From Proales similis (lineage: Eukaryota > Rotifera > Eurotatoria > Ploima > Proalidae): DNA of 64,000 nt. The DNA is taken from positions 498,501-562,500 of the forward strand of contig JAGVRJ010000010.1 of assembly GCA_019059635.1 (NCBI GenBank), in the 5' to 3' direction. Shown piece by piece: positions 1 through 9,423 of this stretch; position 1 is the first letter of the stretch, and each line of letters begins with the position of its first letter. Under the pieces are notes generated by a model, which was not told where the DNA came from, made no database searches, and saw nothing but the letters and a program-made list of their open reading frames with translations. Made by a program: the position numbers and the translations under genes.

Positions 1-1
1 G

Positions 2-941
2 TCGCTCGTCGACGATTCCGTCACACTCATAAAGCGCATTAAAACGGCCGCCTTGAGGAATGCTCGAATGGAAACGGACTTTTGTGGCTACGCCAATCAG
101 GTCGCCAGCAATCTGGAAAAGATAAGTCTGAACGGCAAAATTCTCGAAGTAAGTCTGACACTGTCTCTCTTTTCTGCTCTCTCTCTTGACTTGGCAACAT
201 GAAACAAGAAATCGCTTCGGCAAACGGTCACCGACTTTTTGAACAGTGTTCGCACTCTGTACGTCGAAATTGAGATATTCCTCAGCGAGCAGGCGACCAA
301 ATCGGTAAGAATGCTTGAGCGAAGAAAAGCGAGACCGAGGTCAACTAGTTTGCCTCTTAAGTTGGTCGACAGCGAAACGGTGGAGAAAATTCAAATGGCG
401 ATCGGCGATTTAAAAGAAGACTTGAACATACTCAACAGCTGCAACGGCGTGTTTCAGTTCCCGATTGAGAATGGCGAGGTAAGAGGCGCGGTTGCCTGCT
501 GAGCAGAGAAGTGTTTTGAATGATGACGAATAGACAAAGGAGCTGGAGACAAGGAGTTCGCGCAGTCGATTCAGCTTCGTCAAGAGGATAAGAAAGCTCA
601 AGCTCAAGCACAAGGATGACGAAGAGCTGCTCAAAACCCTTCACAGCATTCCAGTCGAAGAGTGGGGCCCAGACGAGATCATCCTCTGGCTTGAAAGTCT
701 CAATCTGGGAGAGTACAAGGCCGCATTCATAAAACACGATATACGCGGAACTGAGATTAGAAATCTAGACCGAAGGGATTTAAGGGTAAGCAAACCAATC
801 GGATGGAATCAGACTGAATTGGCTAAGTCACAAATCGTTATCTAGGAGCTGGGGGTCATCAAGGTGGGACATTTAAAGCGAATACTTCATGCGTGTAAGA
901 GTATTCCACAGAAAGTTAACTTGGAGAAACAAAGTGTTTAA
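2..941 (+). CDS. Diacylglycerol kinase delta/eta type, C-terminal part with SAM domain (5' end outside window)
   Basis: This is the last part of a gene that starts left of the window. Coding exons are 2-148, 209-304, 362-478, 534-785 and 846-941, in phase 0 and joined by GT-AG introns. About 120 residues of helical linker precede a SAM domain (from about 655), with the motifs WLESLNLGEYKAAF, RGTEIRNLDRRDL and ELGVIKVGHLKRIL. That pattern is the C-terminal SAM of the type II diacylglycerol kinases delta and eta, which phosphorylate diacylglycerol to phosphatidic acid. In that family the SAM forms polymers that control membrane localisation. The catalytic domain is not in the window, so the kinase assignment rests on the SAM alone. 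A probable AATAAA polyadenylation signal follows at 988-993. Another SAM protein is possible but less likely. Confidence 0.75.
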
Positions 942-1034
942 CTTGGCTCGAGCAACACATCAAAAATGAAGTTTATAACTTATATTCAATAAATCTGCTT
1001 CTATGACATGTAAACACCAACACCAAACATGAAC
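942..1034. other. Short gap between convergent genes
   Basis: Only 93 bp separate the stop codon of the diacylglycerol kinase on the + strand from the stop codon of the first GPCR on the - strand. The AATAAA at 988-993 probably serves the + strand gene. I see no clear AATAAA for the - strand gene here. Confidence 0.6.
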
Positions 1035-3077
1035 TCAGTTCGATGAGGCGAATAGAAAAGAAATTCTGCTAAACACTGACGAGTTTCGAATGTGCTGCTG
1101 AGTCTGAGGACTGAGGGCAAACGAGAGGAGAATGAACAGGCCCTGCAGAGAGTTGAGTAAAATGTAGACGATCCAGACGAGAGAGCTGTCGGTGAGCGAG
1201 CTGAGCAGACCGAGCATCCAGGTCATGCCTGTGAGCAGGAACAGCTTGAGGAAGAGGACCAGTCGCTGCTTCTCGGCACTGGGGTCTGCGGGCGGTGTGC
1301 GGCCCTGGTTCGCCCGGGCAGAAGGAGTAGTGGCAGCAGCACCTTCGGTGGTCAGCGAGCTCTCCTGGGTGCTCGAGCCTGTGCTGCGGAGAAGGGCCCG
1401 ACGGCTGTGCTCTCCGGACAGGAAGCGGCGGGAGAGAGCGTCGACGGCTCGCACCGAGCGGATGGCGAGCGCCAGGAGGACCGAGTTGGCCAGCAGCACC
1501 AAGGCCACGGGCAGCACGAACGCCAGCTTGTGGTCTACGGGATGCGAGATGAAGCAGTGCCTGTAGGCGTAGGCCAGTCGTCGGGTGGACAGCTGCGAGA
1601 GCAAGAGGGCGGCCACGACGAGCGCGGGCGCGAGCCAGGCGAACAGCGCGTAGCGAGTCAGTCGTCTGCTGCTCTGGCCGGGGCCACTGCCGGCCCGCAT
1701 CGCGCCCAGGGTCCGCTGCAGGTCGAACGCGGTCACGTGCGACCAGGCGAAGAAGCTCAGGTAGAAATAGTGCGTCAGCAGGCCGCCGACGAAGCAGCCC
1801 GACAGCGGCGCCGAGTCCGCCAGTCTGCTCAGCAGCGCGCCCACCGAGCCGAAGCGGTTCTCGCACCGGCCTTGGAAGAGCACGCTGACCGTCGGCTCTG
1901 CCAGGTAGGTGGCCACCATGAAGCTCACCTGGGAGAGCATCAGCGAGCCGGCCAAGTTCATCAAGATCTTGCCCGGCTCGTTTCGCAGCGCCTTGTTCGC
2001 TCCGTAGATTGACAGCAGCACAGCCAGGCTTGCGATCGAGATCGTCTGGCCTATAATGGTTGTATAAGCCTTAACCGCCCGGATAAAAGCAGTTGTATTG
2101 TCTGTATCGGCTATTTTGCAAACATCGTCTGCCAGATTTTCCAGCTCTTCGGTAAGGCAAGACCCTTGCTCCCGATTACAAGCTGATTGTAAGCTCACTT
2201 GTGTTCGATTTTCATCTTTTGTGAAGATTTTAATGGTCACTTGCGTCTCTGAAATAGACAAATCGAACAACAGCTTAAGACTGTGAATCGGAATTGCCGA
2301 TGGACTCGATGGATTCACTTTGCAGCTCAAGTATCGCTCGTCCACTCCGTTACATTTTGCACAATGCTTGTTCTTGTACACAATTCTGCGCCTTATATCG
2401 AATCGATAGGCAGTAGACGCAGAGCATAGTCTTTTGAGGTCTTGGTCACTCCCTTCGGGACATTGGTCAATTGACGGCAGACACTCTCTTGCGTCCGAGA
2501 GGCCAGAGGGAAGAGCTATGCCCACTCTCACTCCGTCGTTCAGGTTGTCCGACTCCAAAAAGTACTTTTCAATGTTTTCTGTGTTTACCTCGCCGCTCTT
2601 GTTCCACCAAGTGTGTCCTTTGTAGTCGAATGCGTGCAGATCGAATAGCTGCACTTTGCCAAGATCGAGGTCTTGTTGACTGCACATGGCGCAGTAAATG
2701 TTCTTGAAAACCAATTTGCTCTGCTGAGAGTAGACCGGAAGCTTTTCATACACCGTGTTCGATCGATTTTGGCACTTTTGTTGCAGCTCATCGCTCACAG
2801 AAGTCAACAGGCACTTGGACACAGAGTAGATGTAGTTGTTGTCCATCAGCTTTAGGCCACAAGTGGCAGCCGTGGGCCGAACAGGCGCACGGCGATCAGC
2901 GCAGCAGTCGTCGTACAGTTCACATTGATCGCAGAAACAGGTTCGATTCCAGAGCTTGGAGAGGCCGCTGGCAGACACCGACTGGCTGCATTGATCGTTG
3001 CACACTGATCTGAACGGTGGCGTAGACGTCTTGACTACACCAAGCAATACGAGCGCCATTACGCAGTTCACCAACAT
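1035..3077 (-). CDS. Somatomedin-B domain GPCR, secretin/Methuselah-like 7TM, copy 1
   Basis: Intronless 680-residue receptor. The ATG at 3077 is followed by a hydrophobic signal peptide. Residues about 26-75 carry a somatomedin-B cysteine pattern ending CFCDQCELYDDCCAD. The ectodomain then has Cys motifs such as NIYCAMC and NKHCAKCNG, which are shared with copy 2. From about residue 340 there is a 7TM domain with HYFYLSFFAWSHVTAFDLQR, characteristic of the class B/adhesion/Methuselah-like group, and a Ser/Thr-rich loop before TM6. It is probably a plasma-membrane receptor; its ligand is unknown. The 7TM half (1088-2052) is almost identical to that of copy 2 at 4137-6224, while the ectodomains differ greatly. 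The 7TM segment is also visibly more GC-rich than the ectodomain. The stop is at 1035. Confidence 0.85.
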   Translation of the reverse strand: MLVNCVMALVLLGVVKTSTPPFRSVCNDQCSQSVSASGLSKLWNRTCFCDQCELYDDCCADRRAPVRPTAATCGLKLMDNNYIYSVSKCLLTSVSDELQQKCQNRSNTVYEKLPVYSQQSKLVFKNIYCAMCSQQDLDLGKVQLFDLHAFDYKGHTWWNKSGEVNTENIEKYFLESDNLNDGVRVGIALPSGLSDARECLPSIDQCPEGSDQDLKRLCSASTAYRFDIRRRIVYKNKHCAKCNGVDERYLSCKVNPSSPSAIPIHSLKLLFDLSISETQVTIKIFTKDENRTQVSLQSACNREQGSCLTEELENLADDVCKIADTDNTTAFIRAVKAYTTIIGQTISIASLAVLLSIYGANKALRNEPGKILMNLAGSLMLSQVSFMVATYLAEPTVSVLFQGRCENRFGSVGALLSRLADSAPLSGCFVGGLLTHYFYLSFFAWSHVTAFDLQRTLGAMRAGSGPGQSSRRLTRYALFAWLAPALVVAALLLSQLSTRRLAYAYRHCFISHPVDHKLAFVLPVALVLLANSVLLALAIRSVRAVDALSRRFLSGEHSRRALLRSTGSSTQESSLTTEGAAATTPSARANQGRTPPADPSAEKQRLVLFLKLFLLTGMTWMLGLLSSLTDSSLVWIVYILLNSLQGLFILLSFALSPQTQQHIRNSSVFSRISFLFASSN
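1088..2052 (-). repeat. Near-identical 965-bp segment, member 1 (GPCR 7TM half)
   Basis: It aligns without insertion or deletion to 4229-5193 (constant offset 3141). I count about 13 mismatches by eye, so roughly 98-99% identity. Outside these limits the two genes are strongly diverged on both sides. Confidence 0.9.
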
Positions 3078-4136
3078 TTCTTTCTCTAGAAGGAGATAAT
3101 TTATTTTGAATCATTCGTCGCCTTTGTCGAGTGCGTAGACGCAAAAGTGACAACTCAAACCCCGCGTTTTAATCTTTTTGAAGTTTGCCTTAAGCTCACA
3201 CACACTCATGCAAGTCCGTGCGCTGTCTGAAGGAATCAAAGCAAAGAGAATTGGCGAGCCGGGTAAACAAAAGTTCTAATCGAGTTAGGTAGCGCGGAGC
3301 CGACGCCACGAAAATTGGCAGCTGCAGCCGCGCCGCTCTGCGGATGCAGATAACGTGTCAGGCCTTATTAAAGAAGCTAATGAGCTGCACTCTGCACACA
3401 GGCAGGCCCGTTCGAACCGGCTCTCTGCTATCTCAACCGCTCATCTTTCTCTCTCTCTCTCACTCTCTTTCCCTTTGCATCACATCCTCATCAGCGGTCT
3501 TTCGCGCACTAATTTCTAATTGCAGCCGATTGCCGCGCGATTTTTCCGCCGCTTTTGCTGCCAATCGCAGCTTCCTGATAGAACGCTGCTGTAATTGCGA
3601 TTATCAAAAGAGAGGCTGTGTGTCGGTGAATTCTATTCTCGTGCATGAAAATGCGTTCACCTTTCAGTTTCCGACTGATTAAATCAGGCAATCAAGTGAC
3701 AAGGCGAATTTATGAAAGAAAGCGAATCGACTCATATAGTCTTCTTGCCTGAACGAGTTTGCCCTCCCCCATCACCTTGCCTGGTTCGTTAAAGCGAATG
3801 AGAATGCAGAGCTGGATTGCGAGTCAGAAAACATTCAAGTAAAACATCTGGCCAAAATCTACTTTATTACGTTTGAGTGGAAATCAAGTGACACTAAGGG
3901 AAATGAATACATTCGAAGGAGGCTATTTACGTCACGGTTACTTAACTAAAGCGGATGCGAAATGACGTGAGACGTTTCTGCCTAAATAAGAGTGCGCGAC
4001 AAGGGCTGCACAAAAAACATGTCGTGATAGGACAAGAAATACAAAAGACTAGAGGGTGCAGACATGGTCTGTCTGTCAGAATGCATCTGCTCAAAATGGT
4101 CGGCCAAGATTGAAATAAGAAGGACTTGCATGACAG
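3078..4136. other. Non-coding gap between the two GPCR genes
   Basis: About 1.06 kb that should hold the promoter of copy 1 and the 3' flank of copy 2. It contains pyrimidine-rich CT tracts around 3449-3475. I see no convincing ORF, tRNA or TATA box. The short ORFs present lack plausible codon structure or homology. Confidence 0.5.
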
Positions 4137-6224
4137 TCATGAGAACGAATCCGTTGTCTGAGAGTTCGGGGAACGACGAAATTTGTCGGTGATGCTACTT
4201 GAAATGGAACGATAGAGGCGTGAGTTCTGAATGTGCTGCTGAGTCTGAGGACTGAGGGCAAACGAGAGGAGAATGAACAGGCCCTGCAGAGAGTTGAGTA
4301 AAATGTAGACGATCCAGACGAGCGAGCTGTCGGTGAGCGAGCTGAGCAGACCGAGCATCCAGGTCATGCCTGTGAGCAGGAACAGCTTGAGGAAGAGGAC
4401 CAGTCGCTGCTTCTCGGCACTGGGGTCTGCGGGCGGTGTGCGGCCCTGATTCGCCCGGGCAGAAGGAGTAGTGGCAGCAGCACCTTCGGTGGTCAGCGAG
4501 CTCTCCTGGGTGCTCGAGCCTGTGCTGCGGAGGAGGGCCCGACGGCTGTGCTCTCCGGACAGGAAGCGGCGGGAGAGAGCGTCGACGGCTCGCACCGAGC
4601 GGATGGCGAGCGCCAGGAGGACCGAGTTGGCCAGCAGCACCAAGGCCACGGGCAGCACGAACGCCAGCTTGTGGTCTACGGGATGCGAGATGAAGCAGTG
4701 CCTGTAGGCGTAGGCCAGTCGTCGGGTGGACAGCTGCGAGAGCAAGAGCGCGGCCACGATGATCACGGGCGCGAGCCAGGCGAACAGCGCGTAGCGAGTC
4801 AGTCGTCTGCTGCTCTGGCCGGGGCCACTGCCGGCCCGCATCGCGCCCAGGGTTCGCTGCAGGTCGAACGCGGTCACGTGCGACCAGGCGAAGAAGCTCA
4901 GGTAGAAATAGTGCGTCAGCAGGCCGCCGACGAAGCAGACCGACAGCGGCGCCGAGCCCGCCAGTCTGCTCAGCAGCGCAGCCACCGAGCCGAAGCGGTT
5001 CTCGCACCGGCCTTGGAAGAGCACGCTGACCGTCGGCTCTGCCAGGTAGGTGGCCACCATGAAGCTCACCTGGGAGAGCATCAGCGAGCCGGCCAAGTTC
5101 ATCAAGATCTTGCCCGGCTCGTTTCGCAGCGCCTTGTTCGCTCCGTAGATTGACAGCAGCACAGCCAGGCTTGCGATCGAGATCGTTTGGCCTCCGATGG
5201 TTATAATGGCGTTTGATTTGCTCATCAGTAAATCCCGATCTACTGGGATGTAATGACAATCGACTATTCTCTCGTCCAAAAGTTTTTGTAGCTTATTCTC
5301 GTGGCTGCAGATCTCCTTGTCTTTGAGTTCAATTCTGCTTTGATTCGCGCATACATGCTCTACAGGGATTATGGCATTTTCCACTCGAATTGCGAGCTTC
5401 ACAGCCGCTCCCGAGGCGACCTGCTCCACCTGAAACAAGAGCTGAAGGCTGTTGAATGAATAGCCTCTTATAAGCGGCGGAAAACAGCTGATCTGATCTC
5501 GATTTAGGCCATTGCACTTTGCGCATTCTTCATTTTTGTAAGCCTTTCCGTCCGAGCCGAACCTATATGCCGTGTAGTCGGGACATGGCGCCATCAGTTG
5601 CGTGCCATTTGAACAATAGTCGACGGCATTGATGCAATATCGCACATTGTCCTTTAAATGTGTTGGCAGCTTGAACCTCACTCTGTTCTGTCTCACTTGT
5701 TCGGATAATGTTTTGGATACGCTCTGAACGAGGTCTGTTTTATTCTCAAAGTTGAGAACGGCATCATGATCGAACTCGAGCGAGAGAAGCTCAATGTTCT
5801 CTGGTCTGATTGAATTTAGATTACAAATGGCGCAGAAGACGTTCATGAAAGTCTGATTGCTCTGGTTCGAGTAAATGGGCAACAGCTGATCAATCTGGGC
5901 CGAGTCGGGCTGCTCGCATTGCTGTCTGAGACGATCGTTTGGCCAGTCAGCGGCGCATCGAGCAACCGCATAAATTGCGTAAACGGAGTCGAGCCTCACT
6001 CCACACACGAGCGCATCGTTAGAATCCGCTTTAGCCGGCGGCGTGATGTCAGCGCAACAGTCGTCAAATCGATCACATTGCGTGCAAAAGCAGTTGCTTA
6101 TTTTGCTCTGATCAGATAAGAAGCTGACGGGCAAGGCAGCGCACGAGTCGAAGCACTTTTCTGCCCGGCGCGTACTGATCAGGCCAGCAAAGATCACAAA
6201 CATGCAAATTGGTTTCAAATTCAT
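4137..6224 (-). CDS. Somatomedin-B domain GPCR, secretin/Methuselah-like 7TM, copy 2
   Basis: Intronless 695-residue paralogue of the gene at 1035-3077. The ATG at 6224 leads into a signal peptide (MNLKPICMFVIFAGLIS). A somatomedin-B-like Cys pattern follows (CFCTQCDRFDDCCAD), then a glycosylatable ectodomain with NVFCAIC and NEECAKCNG. The 7TM domain contains HYFYLSFFAWSHVTAFDLQR and TGMTWMLGLLSSL. The ectodomain aligns with copy 1 mainly at cysteines. From about residue 345 to the seventh helix the two are colinear without gaps and differ at about 13 bases in 965. The extreme C-terminal tail differs again. The simplest reading is tandem duplication followed by gene conversion of the 3' half. 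The ligand and signalling partner cannot be deduced. Confidence 0.85.
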   Translation of the reverse strand: MNLKPICMFVIFAGLISTRRAEKCFDSCAALPVSFLSDQSKISNCFCTQCDRFDDCCADITPPAKADSNDALVCGVRLDSVYAIYAVARCAADWPNDRLRQQCEQPDSAQIDQLLPIYSNQSNQTFMNVFCAICNLNSIRPENIELLSLEFDHDAVLNFENKTDLVQSVSKTLSEQVRQNRVRFKLPTHLKDNVRYCINAVDYCSNGTQLMAPCPDYTAYRFGSDGKAYKNEECAKCNGLNRDQISCFPPLIRGYSFNSLQLLFQVEQVASGAAVKLAIRVENAIIPVEHVCANQSRIELKDKEICSHENKLQKLLDERIVDCHYIPVDRDLLMSKSNAIITIGGQTISIASLAVLLSIYGANKALRNEPGKILMNLAGSLMLSQVSFMVATYLAEPTVSVLFQGRCENRFGSVAALLSRLAGSAPLSVCFVGGLLTHYFYLSFFAWSHVTAFDLQRTLGAMRAGSGPGQSSRRLTRYALFAWLAPVIIVAALLLSQLSTRRLAYAYRHCFISHPVDHKLAFVLPVALVLLANSVLLALAIRSVRAVDALSRRFLSGEHSRRALLRSTGSSTQESSLTTEGAAATTPSARANQGRTPPADPSAEKQRLVLFLKLFLLTGMTWMLGLLSSLTDSSLVWIVYILLNSLQGLFILLSFALSPQTQQHIQNSRLYRSISSSITDKFRRSPNSQTTDSFS
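4229..5193 (-). repeat. Near-identical 965-bp segment, member 2 (GPCR 7TM half)
   Basis: Partner of 1088-2052 in direct orientation. The mismatches are scattered, with a small cluster around 4749-4766. The colinearity and sharp edges fit a gene-conversion tract. Confidence 0.9.
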
Positions 6225-6280
6225 GCTGCTGCTGCTGCTGTTCGAAGCGAATGAGTCTGTGCGATCTTGTGCTTCTGCGG

Positions 6281-6289
6281 CTTATATGC
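6281..6289 (-). promoter_or_regulatory. Candidate TATA box for GPCR copy 2
   Basis: Read on the - strand, this is CATATAAG. It lies about 60 bp upstream of the ATG at 6224. With a start site 25-30 bp downstream, the 5' UTR would be only about 30 bp, which fits this compact genome. Sequence-only inference. Confidence 0.4.
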
Positions 6290-8388
6290 GCACTTGAATC
6301 TATCTGGTGGCGCCATCTCAAAATCAATCATTCAGATTGGGTCCTAAACTAATAAATCGCTGTGCCATTTACGCTTTTATTCGATTGTTATCTCGCGTAC
6401 AGCTTGCGGCTTTTAGAGCTCTCCTCTTGTGCCCGCCCGATCAGGCTCAGTCGGCTTGGCTTACTCGGCCGGATTAAATTTAAGCGAACGTTACTATTCT
6501 CATTATTGCAATTGTTTTGTTTTAATAAATGCTGTTGTGTAAACAGCATCCAGAGGCAAAAGTCAGTCAGACTCTGTGATAAAGGGAAGCAGGCAGGAGC
6601 AAGAGGGCCAGACAAGCAGGCAGACAGCCAGCCAGTCAGACAGTGGCAGAGAGAGAGAGAGGAGAAGCAATGAAATCCGAGTGCCCATTTGGAAGGCAAA
6701 TTAGATTTAAAGGCAACATCGACGCGTTCAAATGGCTTTAACACCGATCGCCTATGGAAATGGCGCATGATTAATCGCGCCTTGAATTAGGCATCGAGCC
6801 CTGCAGCCAGCACTGGCACCATTAACTTAATCCAATGCAAGCTGCAATGACGACGATCAGCTCATCCATCTCGCCCCCCCCCCTCCATCCAACATTCAAG
6901 TGCCTTTCTTCTGGTCTATGCTTTTCGTTTTCGAATCGCCCGAATCGGCGCCTGGCTGCTATATTTGCTAATCAAAAGCTGCCCAAAGAGTTGAGAGCAT
7001 CTGGTGCTGCACTTCCGTGCGCCCATCTTCATTAAGCCGTTCGACTGGTTTGGTTCGATGCTCGCATACCTCTCTCTCTCTCGCTCTTAATTTCTTTCTC
7101 GCAGTCCAGAATCGGGTTAAAGCATGGCCGATCATTAGAGAGGCTAGCACTTAAGTTTCGCCCTCTCTCATTTGCTCTGATTCGCTCTCACTGCAAGCGC
7201 TGCCGTAAGCAACCATTTGCGTCAGATTATGCCAGTCTATATTCAGCAGCAGCAGCGCGATCGCAAATACTTAAATGGCCGTGGCAGCCAACCAAATCTG
7301 CTACATTTAGCGCTGATTGGCGGCTCAACGTTTGTTGACTCGCAAATTGCTCTTCTTCTTGACTCACAGTCATTTCCTGTGAGCATTCTGGTCTCTATTT
7401 TATGATCAATATTATTCAAATGACGATTCGATTAGCATTACCAGGCCTGCGGCCCCTCTCTTTTACCTCGGCTAGCGAGTTTTTCAAAAATAGACTCTCT
7501 CTGCTGTCTGTGGCGACTCTTCAAGCGGCACGACGGCGAATGTAGAGAGAGAGAGAGAGGCCCAGTCAATGAAACGCGTCTAAGTGTGAATGATTCGAGC
7601 TCTCAATGGTCGGCACGTTGTTCAACACTGGTGAAGAGTCAAACTGCCATAACGGAAGAAGTTGGCGCTCAATGAGCAAAGCCACTCGTGTTGGCTTTAA
7701 TCAAATCAAGTTTGCTCTTGCTCTTAGCATGCAGTAGCATCGAGCGACTCGAGATTCACTTCATTTCGCAGTCGATTCATGTTAGAATGAACATTGATTA
7801 TCTAATCAAACGCGGTTTGTGCTCACTCTCTCTCTCTCATCTCTGGCAACGCTTAATCAACAACATTGACAATAAGTCAAGATCGTCAGCAGCATCGAGC
7901 ACATTAAAAGAAGCGAACATTTCTTGTTGTCGATGGCGCTCAGGCATGGAATTATTAATTCGCTTTATGCGCTCGAGCTCATCTCTGTTCTGTAGCCGTC
8001 GCCGATGCATTTCAACTTGGCCACAATGAGCATTGCATTGGTTCATTGAGATAGCGACTGCGCTCTGAAAGAATGTCTCTCTCGTCTATTTCTCTCTCTT
8101 TCTCTGTATGGGCTGCACGGGCTTTACCCAATCAATCTACAGATCTATCGATTGACTCGCGCGCGATGCATGGGCGAATTTGCTGTATGCACAGTGGCGT
8201 CGCATGAGTTGTTCTAGCGACGAGGACACTCTACACTCAGCGAGCGATTGTTACACACCATTAAGAGCCAGTCGAGTTCATGTCCAGAAAAACGTTTGAG
8301 TCGCAACACACACACACACATATAGACAAGCCAGCAGCAACATACAAATGCAACTTGAGCGACACGCCACTTTAATGGACCCATTTGA

Positions 8389-8619
8389 ATGCAAATCACT
8401 TTCAATAATGAACCGTCACTCTTAGTCCTGTTGTTGTTGTCGTGGTGGGCCGCTGTCGCTGATGCTATAAAGCAGTTGCTCTACAGCCAGTCGTTCTCAA
8501 TCTACTTGATCGACTCGTCTATTTTTAGAGCCCGTTTCTCGGCGATTAGCCCGTCAGGCAAGCGTTCAATTGTTTCAAATTATCTAACGAGCGGCAATCA
8601 TAGACGGAAGAGACGGTGA
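8389..8619 (+). CDS. Doubtful small secreted-peptide ORF
   Basis: A 76-codon ORF from ATG to TGA. Residues about 10-26 form a hydrophobic stretch (LLVLLLLSWWAAVADA) with an Ala-x-Ala cleavage-like end. Later come a Gly-Lys-Arg triplet (SPSGKRS) and a basic end (HRRKRR), the sort of processing sites seen in peptide-hormone precursors. I know no homologue. ORFs of this length occur by chance, and a TATAAAG at about 8466-8472 inside the frame could instead be a core promoter. Treat as hypothetical. Confidence 0.15.
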   Translation: MQITFNNEPSLLVLLLLSWWAAVADAIKQLLYSQSFSIYLIDSSIFRARFSAISPSGKRSIVSNYLTSGNHRRKRR

Positions 8620-8985
8620 CCGTCTACAATCGGAGACTATTTTTACCCGATTCAACGCTCGCATTCATGCATCGTGCAAATGCCAGCTGCCTGCTGACGG
8701 TTTCCAGTTCCCTGCTTCTCTTCTATTTGTTCAAAATGTCTCAGATTGATTGCGTGAGATTGGAGAAAGCTCGCCGCCGCTCTCCCCCAGCATAATGCTC
8801 TTCAGTGTTGCTCGTCTGTTCTAATTAGCCGCCAGCATATTGATATTGAAATCGACACGGCCTGGAGAGAGATGTTTGCTCGAGTAATGAAAGTTTTTTT
8901 TTTTCATTCGCCTTAGCAGTGGCGGCTTTGTAGACGCATTTGCATTTTACTTTATTCGCCGACACCATCGCCTTCATCCTCTTGG

Positions 8986-8992
<7 letters not shown>

Positions 8993-9017
<25 letters not shown>

Positions 9018-9019
9018 GT
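8993..9019. repeat. GTC/CGT triplet microsatellite
   Basis: About nine tandem CGT/GTC units in non-coding DNA upstream of the guanylyl cyclase gene. A shorter GGC run follows at about 9257-9276. Confidence 0.8.
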
Positions 9020-9423
9020 TGTCATAGCTGACTCGCGTGGAATCCACATCGACTGCGAGCGTGAATAAAAAAAAAACTAATCGAAGCCACATCGAGCTAA
9101 TGGCCCAGTCAATGAGTGTGTGTTTGGCTTTCTTTATTCTGTTTTCATAACTCGACCCGCTCTCTTCACGTCTCTCTCGTGCCCCTATCGCCGCTCTGAT
9201 TCGTAGATGAAGGCGATTCAGCTCTTTTCAGTGAGTGCAGTCTACTGTATGCTCGGTGGCGGCGGCGGCGGCGGCGTAGAGCTTGGTTGTCGAGCTCTCG
9301 TTGTCGTCGTCAATCATTCTCTCATCTCGCTCTCGGCTTATTTGAAACTCAGAATTTAGAATGCGCGCTGTATCATGTACGAGCGCTGATTGATTGTTAA
9401 AACGCGAATTGTCGTTGATCAAA

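Larger units (their letters stand above)
6290..9423. other. Gene-poor region between GPCR copy 2 and the receptor guanylyl cyclase
   Basis: About 3.1 kb without a convincing conserved gene. It has many GA/CT tracts (about 6650-6662, 7070-7083, 7541-7559), short A and T runs and a triplet repeat near 9000. One ORF at 8389-8619 has a signal-peptide-like start and is listed separately. The region probably holds regulatory sequence or 5' UTR for the cyclase. Confidence 0.5.

Noticed and set aside
1407-2012. 201-codon + strand ORF, with a near-identical partner at 4548-5153
   Set aside because: Antisense shadow of the GC-rich GPCR 7TM coding region; composition is low in hydrophobic order and rich in Arg, Gln and Gly, as expected from the opposite strand.
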